Of a stretch of 64,000 bases of DNA, positions 1-48,689 are shown piece by piece. The stretch is from Brachyhypopomus gauderio. Taxonomy: Eukaryota > Chordata > Actinopteri > Gymnotiformes > Hypopomidae. Numbering within the stretch: position 1 is the stretch's first letter; every line of letters starts with the position of its first letter. A model generated the notes under the pieces. That model made no database searches. It had not been told where the DNA came from and saw only the letters and a list, made by a program, of their open reading frames with translations. Location of the stretch: NCBI RefSeq assembly GCF_052324685.1, contig NC_135212.1:19137548-19201547 (forward strand), written 5' to 3'. The position numbers and the translations under genes are program-made.

Positions 1-966
1 ATAGTAATGCCCAGTTCTGGAATATATATATTGTTGCCTGAAGCCATCCACACTGGTCAGATAGGTTATCATTAACTTTATGTGACAGCCCACTAGTGTT
101 TGACTTTACGTAGAAAAGAAAGGAATTAATTTAAACTGCATTAATTTTCTCTGTTCTTTCAATTCAAATGTCTCAAGTACTGTTTTAAATGAATTATTGC
201 TGTATTTTATTTTATATTTTTACATTCCAGGCATTTATGTTTCTCTGATCTTCAGATATGATTCTACCTTCATTTGTTCAATAGCTCTGCTGCATCGGAA
301 TGTAACTCTGACGATACTACTGTTGCAAAACTAAAGCCGGAAGCTTGATGTCACTGACAAGCTCAATGCCATGTCAGCCTACCTCTGAGAGAGTTAGCTG
401 TTGTTTCCAATGTGCGGAGGGCACTTCCCATTTCTGCCACACTCAAAGGAACCCACACAGTCTAAGTAGCACATTTTAATACGTCATTATTTAACATGTC
501 ACTCTTTATGTTTACATAAAATGTGCCTAGTATCTCCTAAAAAGCATTTGGCTTCATTAAATTTAGACAGGATTTATCAGTAACTCTAGAAGGTGATAAA
601 TCCTTCAGTTATACATTTCCAATTTTTCATTTAAATCGTCAACAGATATGAACTTTAAAGACATAAAAAAATATACAAGCCATATACAAGCTACTCACTC
701 TCAAAGTCTTTCACTATGCTTTAAAAGGCCTTTACTATGTAGGCACGTTGCATGATTGTAAATTCTTAAAAGCCGAACGCACCGGCACATTTCTGCCTGT
801 GTGCCTTTCTCAAAGTACAGCAGACCACAGTCCATGTGCCTCACCCAGGGGACCAAAGTGGGGAGAATCAGTGCTGATATTACTTATTCTATTCATTTTC
901 TCCATTTATATCAATGACATATTGTATCGCATTCCACTAAGCATACAGCAACTTTGGTCGAGGTGA

Positions 967-1023
967 GTAGACTTCTGTAGGTGGGCGCAGTAGACTTCTG
1001 TAGATGGGCGCAGTAGACTTCTG
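967..1023. repeat. 23-bp tandem repeat, about 2.5 copies
   Basis: The unit AGTAGACTTCTGTAG plus a GTGGGCGC-like tail repeats about two and a half times with one or two mismatches. No function is visible. Confidence 0.8.
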
Positions 1024-3062
1024 TTGAGCTTTGACTTAGAAGCTTAGCGTGGAAAGGTGGCGTGGCGACGTACACGTGTGCCAGATCACACGTGACCCTT
1101 CGAATCACAATTTTGTGCCAGTTGTTTTCTTTGCTTCTGTATACTGGATCAAATAAAGCCGAAAATGTACGACCAGCAGTCTGTCGCCGTGCTGTTACAA
1201 TGCCCAGGGAAGTTTCACACATTGATTCCTGCACCTTCCAACACTGCCTGTGGTTAATAGTGGCCCAAACAGCAAACACAGGAAGCTGATCGTGTCTCAC
1301 AATAATTTTATTGTTGCCAACAGCATGGAATATTTATTCTAGCTGTCGTTGCTTTTGAACTGACATCTAGATTAGTTGTCATTTCCCCGCAGAATTAAGA
1401 GGTGAGTATGTGTCTAGTAAAGATGAAGAGGTGGAGGACTAGCTCCAGCCAGTCAAGAGGAAGAATGTGTCGTCGTCTTCCTCTCTGTGGTTACTTGATC
1501 TAACAGAAGAACATAATGATTGTGAAACATGCATTGCCTGCCTCTCCATACTGGAAAACACAAAGATGTCATCTGGCAGTTAAATGTGGGATAGCGGATG
1601 ATAGCGGTCTGGGATGCTTGCTGTAAATTTGACGTTTGCTTTCAAAATGCAATGAATCATTTGCATCATTGCACATGGGGAGAGTGTTGACATCCATGAA
1701 TGGACAGTTGTTCTGTATGTGACCATCAAACTGAAGTGGCCCATTTCGGTGCCTTACCCTCCATGGACACCTCAGAATGAGGACGACAGCGTACTGTAAC
1801 ACAGAATGATGACTCCTGCACATGGAGCCCTATGTGTGCTGCACATGCTGAAACATTACAGTCCCTTTGGAGTCAGAAGAACAGCCCAACCCATGAATGA
1901 CATAACTCTGCAAGGCATAATATTGTCAAAATAATAATACAAAGAAACATGAAGTGTAAATCCATATAGGACTACACTTCAAAAACATATAACATCAGCA
2001 ACATAATAATAATAATAATAATAACCTATGTACACAACATTGCATGGCCACCAAAACAGAAACCTGACGTGAATCCTTGAAGCTGTGGATCTGAAGACTG
2101 AGGCGTATTGCCAGCAGATGTCTTGGCTCTCTTACTCAGTTCATTAGAAGGGAATAGCAAAAACGCAACCCAGCAGAGCGCTGCATGAAGGGCCTTTTGT
2201 TGAAGCACCAATACTTGGATATGCTTAAAAAGAGAGAGTCTTTGAGAAACATGCTACCTCCAAAGGCGAACACACACTAACGCACTTAAATGAATGGACA
2301 CACACACACAAACACCCAGCAATTACTGTGATTATCAATTAAAGGGCAGTCTGTTGATTGTGGTAATTTTTAGGGGTGCACTGTACCGTGCCCACAGTTC
2401 AGCTGACGCCCATACGTGCTCAGTCACCAGCGTCCCTAAATGGGCCAGGCAAAGGAGAAGGGGTCGTGGTGGAGTTCCTCTCCCATGACATCAGGCTTGG
2501 AGCAGGGTGGGAAGACTCGAACAAAGCTACGAGTGTTTCACTGTGATTTCAGTGTGATTCAGCTCTAGAGTAAACACACCCAGGGCCACTCTTGAGACTT
2601 CTCTCACATTAGACAGAGATGATGGAGTGAAGGAGACCTGCTACCCCTCACTGCTCAGACAACAGACACAGAGCGTCAATGCAGAATTATAGACAGAGAG
2701 AAAGAGAAAGACAGGGATTGAATAAGTAAATTTTGAGGCATCAATCAGATCTTTTACATTTTGTGTGTGAGTTACATTTTGAGTGTGGGTTGTAGAAAGG
2801 TGACAACAATGAACTCAAACTGCATGTGGAAGGCAAATGTTCATTTAAAATGTAAAAAAAGACCTGGATGCTTAGGTCTAGGGTTACATGGAAACAAGGA
2901 TTTCTTTAGGTTAACCTGCGATGTGATGATTTTGGACTGCCATGACCCGCATTCACCCAAAGATAAACAAACAAACAAAATAAATAAATAAACAAAAATC
3001 CAGGGCTTTGTTGCGAGGCCACAGTTGGTGTGTGAGAAGACGCCAGGCAATTTGTGCTTCGG

Positions 3063-3168
3063 ACCAGGTCTGCATCACGGCACCAGGTCTGCATCACGGC
3101 ACCAGGTCTGCATCACGGCACCAGGTCTGCATCACGGCACCAGGTCTGCATCACGGCACCAGGTCTGG
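3063..3168. repeat. 19-bp minisatellite, about 5.5 copies
   Basis: A perfectly repeated unit, CACCAGGTCTGCATCACGG, occurs head to tail. Lack of divergence between copies suggests recent expansion. Confidence 0.9.
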
Positions 3169-4962
3169 AGGTGATTTTTGTAAAAAGAGGAGCCCTGATT
3201 TTGCTTTTAATCAAATGACTAACGACTCACTACATGGGACACATGTCACAGGAGATTATCTTTAACAGTGCAGGAGGGTCGAGAGAGGGAGGGAGGGAGG
3301 GGGGAATGAGAAAGAGAGGGAGAGAAAGAGAGAGAGAGAGAGAGAAAGAAAGGCTAGACTAGGGAAAGATCTTTCACTTGAGAAATGAGAAGAAGCAGAA
3401 AAACAAAACCATCTTTACATTCAGCCTACCAGCTCAGCGATCAAGTGCCATAGGCCAGTTAACAGCTGTTAAATGTTATTTGTTTGCCCTTGTCGTTAGA
3501 AGGGAAAGGCCATATGGGAGTGGTGGGGGGGGGGGGGGGGGTGTTAGGGAGCGGCCCGACCCACGTGACCCTCTACCACGCCGCTCGACGGCTCCCACGC
3601 TCCGGGCGTCCTGTTGGCAAAATCCGTCTCATCTGAGGTTTCCTAGACAGGGCTCACCTGTCGCTGGTTGGACACAACAAAAAACAGCCCCACCTTCCCA
3701 AGGTCACTCCATGCGTCAGGGACGGTCGGGATGATAAATCCTCATCACGACCAGCTAGGCAAAGTGAGGCAAGGATATGCGAGTTAACAGACCAAGGCAA
3801 TCAAAACAAATGGGGGGGGGGGACATGGGCGTAGGCCATTGGGCTCTGCTCCTCAGTGTATTAGCTCATCCCTGATGCTGTGGATTCCCACCACATCCCA
3901 CATTACTCTCCACTAGGGTGGTGCCACATTCTCCAAGCAGACCTGGGGCCTAGTTTCTTGTTCAAGAGCGGTGTACAGAACCTTTCAGCTGGGACCAATG
4001 ACCGGTTGAATGGAGGTACAGGTGTCTGCACCTTCTGAGCTTCAGACACTCACTACAACTGCAACCACACCACTCGTCATTCCAAAGTTCAAACCCATTC
4101 CTAAATTCACACACATACGCCTCACGACGCTCTGAACCTTGTAACAAAGCTACAGCACTCTGCATGCTTTATTAGGCACCATCCTTTTCCTGTTTACTTG
4201 TAGCCTTTTTTTAGATAGCACAGATGACGGGAGTAGCGTCGTTTGTAAATGTTAAGCGTTTGTTTGTGTGTGAGTAATGATCAGGCGATGTGAACATATT
4301 TTTGACCAAGAGCCGACAAACATCAGGAAGCATTGTGAGAGAGCAAACACAGTTGTTTGTTGGGTAAGGGCAGCTTCACCAGATGTGTTTGCTCAACCGT
4401 TTCCTAATGAAACACGACTCAGTGAATTCAGACACTCAGTATAGCTGAATGCATAGACTGTGGAGGGAGTGCAGGGTGAGTGTTATACATGCAGTATGAA
4501 TATGGTATTGATCTCCGTACCACGACACAGCGAGGTCTTTGAGAAGCCCTGACTGCAAAATGAAGCCTGTGAACTCAGAGAAAATGAAAAGTAAATAAAT
4601 GGAAGTGGAATAAGCCCACTGGAGAACTCTTTCGAAAAAGCATTGACAAAAGGGAAACAACTGTTCAGTGTTTAGACTGAAACAGGAATCTCTGCACGTT
4701 GGGGTTTCACTCATTTACACTTTCTCTTATGGGCCGACTTAACACCTGTGTACCTGCTTGGCTCAGGCTCAAGGCAAAAGTAAAGTAAGTGTTGTAAACT
4801 TGTCACACTGGGCAGGGTGGGGTGGGATGGGCTTGCGAGAAGCAGCATCTATATTTAGAAATATAAGCCCATACGTATAGAGGATGTAATGTGGACTTTG
4901 GCCATGTCCATTCCACTAAAAAGCCTAAATAATTTTAAGCAATCCCTAGTATGAGTGAGGGA

Positions 4963-5332
4963 GAAAAAAGAGAAGAAAAAGAGAGGGAAGGAGAGGGTGA
5001 GAGGGAGACAGGAGAGAAGGTGAGAGGGAGACAGGACAGGGTGAGAGAGACAGGAGAGAAGGTGAGAGGGAGACAGGAGAGGGTGAGAGGGAGACAGGAC
5101 AGGGTGAGAGAGACAGGAGAGAAGGTGAGAGGGAGACAGGACAGGGTGAGAGAGACAGGAGAGAAGGTGAGAGGGAGACAGGACAGGGTGAGAGAGACAG
5201 GAGAGAAGGTGAGAGGGAGACAGGAGAGGGTGAGAGGGAGACAGGACAGGGTGAGAGAGACAGGAGAGAAGGTGAGAGGGAGACAGGACAGGGTGAGAGA
5301 GACAGGAGAGAAGGTGAGAGAGAGAAAGGAGA
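4963..5332. repeat. Purine-only minisatellite
   Basis: A block of about 370 bp is almost entirely purine on the plus strand. It is built from GAGAGGGAGACAGGA and GGTGAGAGAGACAGGAGAGAA modules, about 45 bp per higher-order unit. Frames are open on both strands only because the repeat lacks stop codons, so I do not call a gene. The strand asymmetry makes triplex (H-DNA) formation plausible, which is inference. Confidence 0.85.
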
Positions 5333-7655
5333 GAGTTTGTATGTATGCATTGCTACAGCATGACCGACCCCTCCCAGAGCCGTCGGACATAAAGCCCCCT
5401 GTGTGCTCCCTGGCCTCTACGACTTTTCCCGCGCAGCGTGTGGCCTTTGCCTGTCTGTCTCTCCTTGTTTCCACTCTTGCTCCCCCCTCCCACGTCATGT
5501 TTTTCATGTGAGGCTGCTGCTTGGGCCTCTGTGCCCCAGACGGGGAGAGGCTGGAGACAGTGGGCCGAGAGGCGGAAGGTCTGGGAACACAGGTTATTAG
5601 TCTCAGCTCTGCTCCATCACCGACCCGAATACCACGGCGGACAAATGGGATCGAGGCTTAATGGCCGTTACTTCGGCGAGAACCCGATTCCACGACAACA
5701 AAACTATCAGCCTGGGGCTGTAATGGGCCTCCGGTTGGGCCTGGACAAATACTGTGTGATGTACATATTGTTTATACTCCTTTCTTAGACTTTAAAACTT
5801 GATGTTTTGCTGTAAATGTTGTCTTGCAATCACAGCCTACAGTAAATAAATGTAATGATTTTGTTACATTATGCCAGTAAACAGATCTGCAGGACTAGGG
5901 CACTGCTGGATTGATTAACATAATGATCAAAGGTTCCTGTGCAATTTCTCTAATATAAACATTCACATGCCTCTGCATTAGAAACACTTATTTAAAAAGG
6001 CATTTAGAATATATAGCCCTGTTCCCGTAAAGTGTGTCCTGACCATGTTTGTGCACTCTCCACCCAGCAGTGTCAATGCACGCAAAAAAAAAACCCCACA
6101 AAAAACAACAAAAACACAGCAACACTGCTGTGTCCGATTAACTTGCTGCGTCTGATTGCACCAGCACAAAACCACATTCAAGTCGTTAAGATGTTAGCGG
6201 AAATGACCGGATCTTTGGTCCCGTGCACACTGACCAGTGTTCGGTGGAGGGAGGAGGGGCTAACAGATGGTGCATGCTACAACAGACACCTTGCGAACTT
6301 TGCAATTGTGCACTTTCAACTGCACCTGTAAGATGGGTGTGTGCAATAAAGGGTCCAATCAGCACAGGTACAAGGTAGGTGTTTCTAATATAGTAGCAGG
6401 TGAAGGTATTTTTATAGCGTCCTGGGAAAGGGGGCCAATCTTTCTGGTTTCTTTATGAGCCTAATATCATTGCTTAGGGCAGGAGAGTCGCACAGCTAAA
6501 TTGTGACCAGAAAGAAAGACAAAAGAATAAATCTGTTTAAAGGGCTTTGCAATGTAATCCGGACTCTAGTTGGCCAATCTCAAAGGACACCCAAGGTGTT
6601 GTCTAGGGTTATATTTGTGTTTTACTATGAGTGAATTTATTAGTCTGAAAAGTTGATGGAGGACATGGGGGCAATACTGCCAGTGTTCCAACAGGAAATC
6701 TGGACTGCACATTCACTCAGAGGATCATCTAGGGAAATTAGGGATTAGCAAAGGATGGAAAAACCTGTACTGGCCTCTGTGGTAAAATAACGTATAACTT
6801 GCTTAATGGAACAACACTGCCCCCTATTGGCAGAATCTGGTAATAATTGAGTTGCACCCTCAGGAGCGTGAGCTATTGTTTATTTGTTTGTTTGTTTACA
6901 TTAGTGGCAAATATAAGATGTTGTTGGATGTATTACAATATTTCTCATGTAGTTAAAACATTTTAAGTACCTGCATATAATGTATCAATAAATTAACACC
7001 AAATTCAAAAGATTTAAACAAGGGTAACATTTATTTGTATTGTACTGAATATGACTTAATCAATTACCAATATATTTGCATTTGTGTAAAATAAATACAT
7101 ACTGCATTTATGCATACAATAATATAGTATACTTCTTACGTATAATACTTTACATTTATGGCCAATCAGCATAATTACACAGGCAACTAAAACTTTAAAT
7201 AAAACAACCCCACCTCCAGCTTTTTCAAGTTACAGCACGGTTACTTGAGACTTTGCATTATGTGTACACTCCTGTATTAACAGATTTGGGTGTTTACTAC
7301 TTTGTCCAAAGCTGCATACATATTAGAAATGTAGTTAAGTAGATTCTACTTGTTTGTCATGTATTATAGGACAAAATTCACAGACAGCTCCATAAAATGA
7401 ACAATTAATTTTACAATGATGCTACTTTGGTGGCCCAGCGTAAAAAAAAGAAAAAAAAGCTTTTTCTCACTTCTAGAAGCATACATCTACATATTATCTG
7501 TTTCAGATTGCATTCTACATTTTTTCCTCTGGACTGACCAACAGCTACAAATAAATCTAAAAACGGTCTGTCCAGCTACATGCACCACCCCACTCTTCCC
7601 TCCGAGCGATACATCCTCGGTACTGGAGCCAACGCTCACGCCCCAGTTCATCCCT

Positions 7656-8286
7656 TCACATCTGGGTGCTGCAGGGGGCGCTGGAGTGCTGCTGCCCCTG
7701 CGTGCCTCCCTGGGAGACCCCGAGAGCAGCCTGCCGCGCTGCCTGGTGTACCAGCGGGTTCTTCCAGGCCCCTGTGGCCCACTCCTCCTGAGCCTTGCTC
7801 ACACTGCCTCCACTGCCCCGGTAGAAGTTGTGAACCTGGCAAGACGGACCGAAGACGCGGGTCCTAAAAGCTCAAAATAATGCACAACTGACGACGACCT
7901 ATGGCATCGGGCATCAGTGCTCTTGTGAGAACTGGTGCAGGAGAATATTTCAAGTTATAATGATTGTTTAAGGGCATTTTGGGGCTGTGGAGAGAAGTCC
8001 CAGCATGAGTTTAATGAGCAGTCTTACCTTAGTGAGGGCAACGAAGGAGAAAGATGCCACTGCTGTAAACATGATGGTGGGAATCAACATAATGATGGAG
8101 GCAAAGAGGCTGGTTCCAAAGAAGGAAACGGTCCCTAACCAGCCACTGGGGAAATGAGAGAGGGACATTATTTTTCATAAAGCACAAGAATAGCTTTTAC
8201 TATAATAATGAGCAGACAGAATCCTAATAATAATGGTGTCATCTCTATTATTAAACAAAGATGCACAGTAGATGAGTGAATATGTG

Positions 8287-8360
<74 letters not shown>

Positions 8361-8776
8361 CTGACTCTTACCAAACTCCCCATCCCGGTATTCCAATGGC
8401 TTGGATAATGGTGATAACAACCTGGGCCATGAAGACGAAGAAGAAAGCCATGAAGTTGAAGGAGCTATCTGTCCTGCAGGCAACAGGCGGAGAAGGTGAC
8501 ACGCCTGCAAATAGGTGGTGGACGCCGTAACCTGTCCCACATTGTCAAATCCGCAGGCTTTATTTACTGCACTATAAATACGAGCATTCAGAAGTGTTGA
8601 GCAGTGCACACAAGGCCCCATGGTAGTGGTGTCAAACACGGCCCCTATAGCTAGTGTGCTGAGTTATGGTCCTCTATGTGCAATGTCCTGAAAAAATATT
8701 TATATTCCAGTTTACACATTCAAATTGTTTCATATCATTCCTACTAAGATTTTGTATTTTAGTAAGAATGTGGTTA

Positions 8777-8852
<76 letters not shown>

Positions 8853-9144
8853 GTCATACTTTATATAATGTAGTATTTTTATTACTAGTATTACTGAGGC
8901 CACTGTTTAGTAATGATTACAATAAAAGCATAATTAATCTGTGGCTGGTCCTCCAAAGTAACTTTAATCATAACATTCACTCTTTATGAGCACCAAGTCA
9001 TTTATAACCATAACATATATTTCTGAATAAGTTATTTATGAATACGCTAATAGTTACAATCCACAGACTCAATTAGTGAGGCACTAATATACCCTATGCT
9101 GCATTTAAACCTTAGAATCTTTTACAGGAGGCTACATATTCAAT

Positions 9145-9176
<32 letters not shown>

Positions 9177-10229
9177 GTCTTCTCCTGGTTTCTGGTGCTC
9201 AGTGCTCCAACTCCTGTTTAGTGCTAATTAACATGTCCTTTATGAATTTAAACAGCAACACTGTTGTGTGAGCCCAAAGGTGAAAGGCCTGCGTGCTCCA
9301 CAAAGCAGCACTGGGAAACACCACCTGCGTGAAGCTCACCTGAAGGCTTTGTAGATGGGTCGGAACCAGCACACGTATGAGCAAGGTGTGAAGAGGACCA
9401 GCCAGATGATGGACAGGCCAAAGTTAGTCACGCCCCCTCCACCAAACATCCATGCCAAGCAGCCAATGAAATTGGCCGCCAGAGTAGCACTGTATACTAA
9501 GAGACAGCACATTGATGTTGGTGAGTGAAACACGTACACAGAGACAGAGAATGATTCTCTGTCATACATCTATACTATATACTGTATCTATACTATATTC
9601 TACAGGGAGCACACATCTAGAAACAAATGTATATGCACACATTGCAGGATGAACATAGTGGACCCCCCTCTTAGCAAAAAGGCTACAGAATAATACAGAG
9701 CTTAGGTTCAGCTGTATGGGGTGTCTACAGTAACTGATGTCTGTAAATCTCTGCTCAACTACAGAAACCTGATAAACATGGTGCAAGTGAACAAAGATTT
9801 TATTGACACCTTAACTAAAATAAAGTGATGAGAGTGTCCGCTCTACATAAGGGAGAAGGAGCATCTAGTCTCAGAACACAGGGGGAAATAAAGTGCTGTA
9901 TTATGGGGGTGGGTGTCCTTTCTGCCAGAACCCCGTGCAGCCATGCCAAAGGTGACCCACATATCCAGAGGTGGTAGAGGCGTCTACAGAAGGTGCGGTG
10001 CTGGTCCGGGATTTCCTCAAAGTTCTGGTAGAAGCACGGCTTCAGGGGGATCAGCTTTGGCAAAGGGGGGAAATTATTTTCTGTTGGACAAAAATAATAA
10101 GACAGTTTATCCTAAATTTGAAAATTGAAAAGGGAATGTTTTTGTACCTTGTTTTACATTGATTTGATAAAAAAATAAAGAACTACACACCAGCCATTTG
10201 CTGCAGATTGTGTTCCTCTACACACCAGT
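7656..10229 (-). CDS. scamp5: SCAMP5-like secretory carrier membrane protein (six-exon gene)
   Basis: Minus-strand exons in transcript order: 10229-10191 (ATG at 10197-10195), 10080-9961, 9496-9340, 8473-8372, 8145-8028, 7835-7656 (stop 7658-7656). Phases join throughout and give 684 nt, 227 aa plus stop; mammalian SCAMP5 is about 235 aa. The protein starts [11 protein letters not shown] and lacks the N-terminal NPF repeats of SCAMP1-3, as SCAMP4 and SCAMP5 do. Four hydrophobic segments follow, with the family motif [17 protein letters not shown] between the second and third. The tail has [14 protein letters not shown] and ends STQM, shorter and different from the mammalian C terminus. SCAMP5 is a synaptic and secretory vesicle tetraspan protein involved in exocytosis and endocytosis. 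SCAMP4 is the nearest alternative, but GIPGWGVCGW favours SCAMP5. A paralogue suffix (a or b) cannot be assigned. Confidence 0.93.
8289..8358. repeat. (GT)n microsatellite in a scamp5 intron
   Basis: About 35 uninterrupted dinucleotides. On the scamp5 strand it is (CA)n, about 70 bp downstream of the acceptor-side exon 8473-8372 and within the intron to 8145. Confidence 0.98.
8779..8848. repeat. (GT)n microsatellite in a scamp5 intron
   Basis: About 35 dinucleotides in the intron between scamp5 exons 9496-9340 and 8473-8372. A shorter (CA)n run lies at 9148-9172 in the same intron. Confidence 0.98.
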
Positions 10230-10675
10230 CTGAAACAGAAGGATACGCTAGTGTTAAGTGTTAACAGTGTTAATAATGTTACAAGAAGATCACGTATAAA
10301 CGTTAGGGGACATCACTCTTACGCCGACCTCTAAGTCTGAAGTGTTTGCTGTTTGTTTGCTAATGTTATTGCAATGCATACATAAGTACATACTTGAGGT
10401 GAGTGTTGTTATCCTGAGGGGCTTTATTTTAATAATTAAACAATGAACTTGAAAAAGCAGACAGAATCCTCATGTTATGTCAAAGTGGGACATTCCGTAG
10501 TTAATTCACAGCCTAAATTACTAAAAAGTAATTAAATGCTATTGCGCTTCCAACAAAAGCGTCATTTGTTTATAAATAAATAAATAAATACATCGAATTA
10601 TCGTTGCGAGTAGGTCCGTCATTAGGGGCCTGGGATTTACAGACTTTGAATGAATGCGTGAAGTAATCTTCTTAC
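10230..10675 (-). other. scamp5 intron 1
   Basis: This is the interval between the proposed 5' UTR exon and the start-codon exon. It is AT-rich with a short (AAAT)n run near 10572. I see no other feature in it. Confidence 0.5.
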
Positions 10676-10929
10676 CTTCTCATACACCCTGTGCAGCTAT
10701 CTGTAATGCAACTAGTCTCTCGGACCGCATGCTTTGACTCATTCCCGTTTCAACATTTAAATTAAATTGGTTCAGTAGACGCAGAGAATACATATAATCA
10801 ATATACTCCTTTGCAGTAATCTTGTCCAATGTCGTGCCTCCCACCCTCAAGGCAAACTTTCTATACATGTAATACTATCCAGTGGATGGGCGGCATTGTT
10901 CTAGTGGGCACGCCCTTCTTCCGCTTACA
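10676..10929 (-). promoter_or_regulatory. Probable scamp5 non-coding exon 1 and core promoter
   Basis: On the minus strand a good donor (GAGAAG then GTAAG) ends at 10676. The next exon (10229-10191) is preceded by a TCTGTTTCAG acceptor before any start codon, so a 5' UTR exon should lie here. Upstream on the same strand are an inverted CCAAT box near 10935 and GC-box-like GGGCG motifs near 10890-10912. The transcription start is not determined. A 62-codon upstream ORF (10868-10680) sits wholly in this exon. Confidence 0.5.
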
Positions 10930-11778
10930 CGGCCAATCATATTGTCGCTTTGATGTCGCTCTCCAGGGTACTGAATTTGCCATGAGTTCATTTCTGAAGA
11001 CACGGACAATGTTGACTTCAAGAGATGTAAATATGAATTGAGGTTCTGACGATGTTTCACAAAACTAGGCCACGGCCTGTGCATTTGCTTAAACTTTATA
11101 ACACTATATTCAAATGTAGGTCTATCCTGAACGTTTGAAGCAAATAAAAAAGGCGATAATTCATTTATATCGATGTGATTTATGCATTTCTACTTATGGA
11201 GTGCTCCAGCTTTAGATAGATTGGTCTCACATGCACTTTTAAAACATCCTGTACCGCGACACATTCACGCAGAACTGACAGCTGTCTATATTTTAGAGAT
11301 ACACTCTGGTGCATACAGCTTGTCATATATTAAGTAACCTCTAGAGGACAGTGTCGTTTCTCTCGGCGTTTTGCCATAATTATGTTAACTCTAGCATGTT
11401 ACATATTTTGAAGATACATAGAGCCACAGAGAAGAATAAATGCATTGGTAACATCAGAACATGAATTGATTTACTACAGTTTCCAAAACTACGCATGAGA
11501 ACCGCGTTCATTTGAACCGGTGTGAGATAAATATTCTGCTTCGATTAACGGTGCACTTCGCTACTCTGTTGCAAGTATTGTATAATCCGCGGGATTACGA
11601 GATGAGTGGTCGCGGTTTTTTTTTTTTACGATGGCGTTCAATGGATACTCGCCGTTGTTTAGTGATCGTACACTACAGCTGCGTGTAGGTAACTTATGTA
11701 GCACGTGGATATTTCTGTCCTTTCTTTTGTAAGAGCAGCTAATCGAAGTAAATTGTTAAAAATTTATTGCTTGTCAAA
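10930..11778. promoter_or_regulatory. Shared scamp5/abcc8 intergenic region (candidate bidirectional promoter)
   Basis: scamp5 reads leftward from about 10.9 kb and the proposed first abcc8 exon reads rightward from about 11.78 kb, leaving less than 1 kb between them. I see an inverted CCAAT and GC-like motifs on the scamp5 side and mostly AT-rich sequence on the abcc8 side. A short upstream ORF with a good start context (ACGATGG, near 11630) precedes the proposed abcc8 ATG. Use as a common promoter is inference. Confidence 0.35.

Positions 11779-48689
<36,911 letters not shown>

Larger units (their letters stand above)
1..6999. other. Gene-free flank (repeats only)
   Basis: I see no coding exon I can support in this stretch. 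Open frames here are short, lack conserved motifs and have no splice-consistent partners. It holds short tandem repeats (listed separately), (GA)n and poly-G runs near 3.28-3.35 and 3.53 kb, and AT-rich unique sequence. The part nearest 7.65 kb could be 3' UTR of the minus-strand scamp5 gene: a reverse-strand AATAAA lies at 7030-7035. Confidence 0.6.

Noticed and set aside
4935..5511. Long frames on both strands over the purine minisatellite
   Set aside because: Open only because the repeat lacks stop codons; no start context, splice partners or conserved residues.
9913..10162. Plus-strand frames over scamp5 exon 10080-9961
   Set aside because: Shadows of the real minus-strand exon, which matches SCAMP5 and splices in phase.
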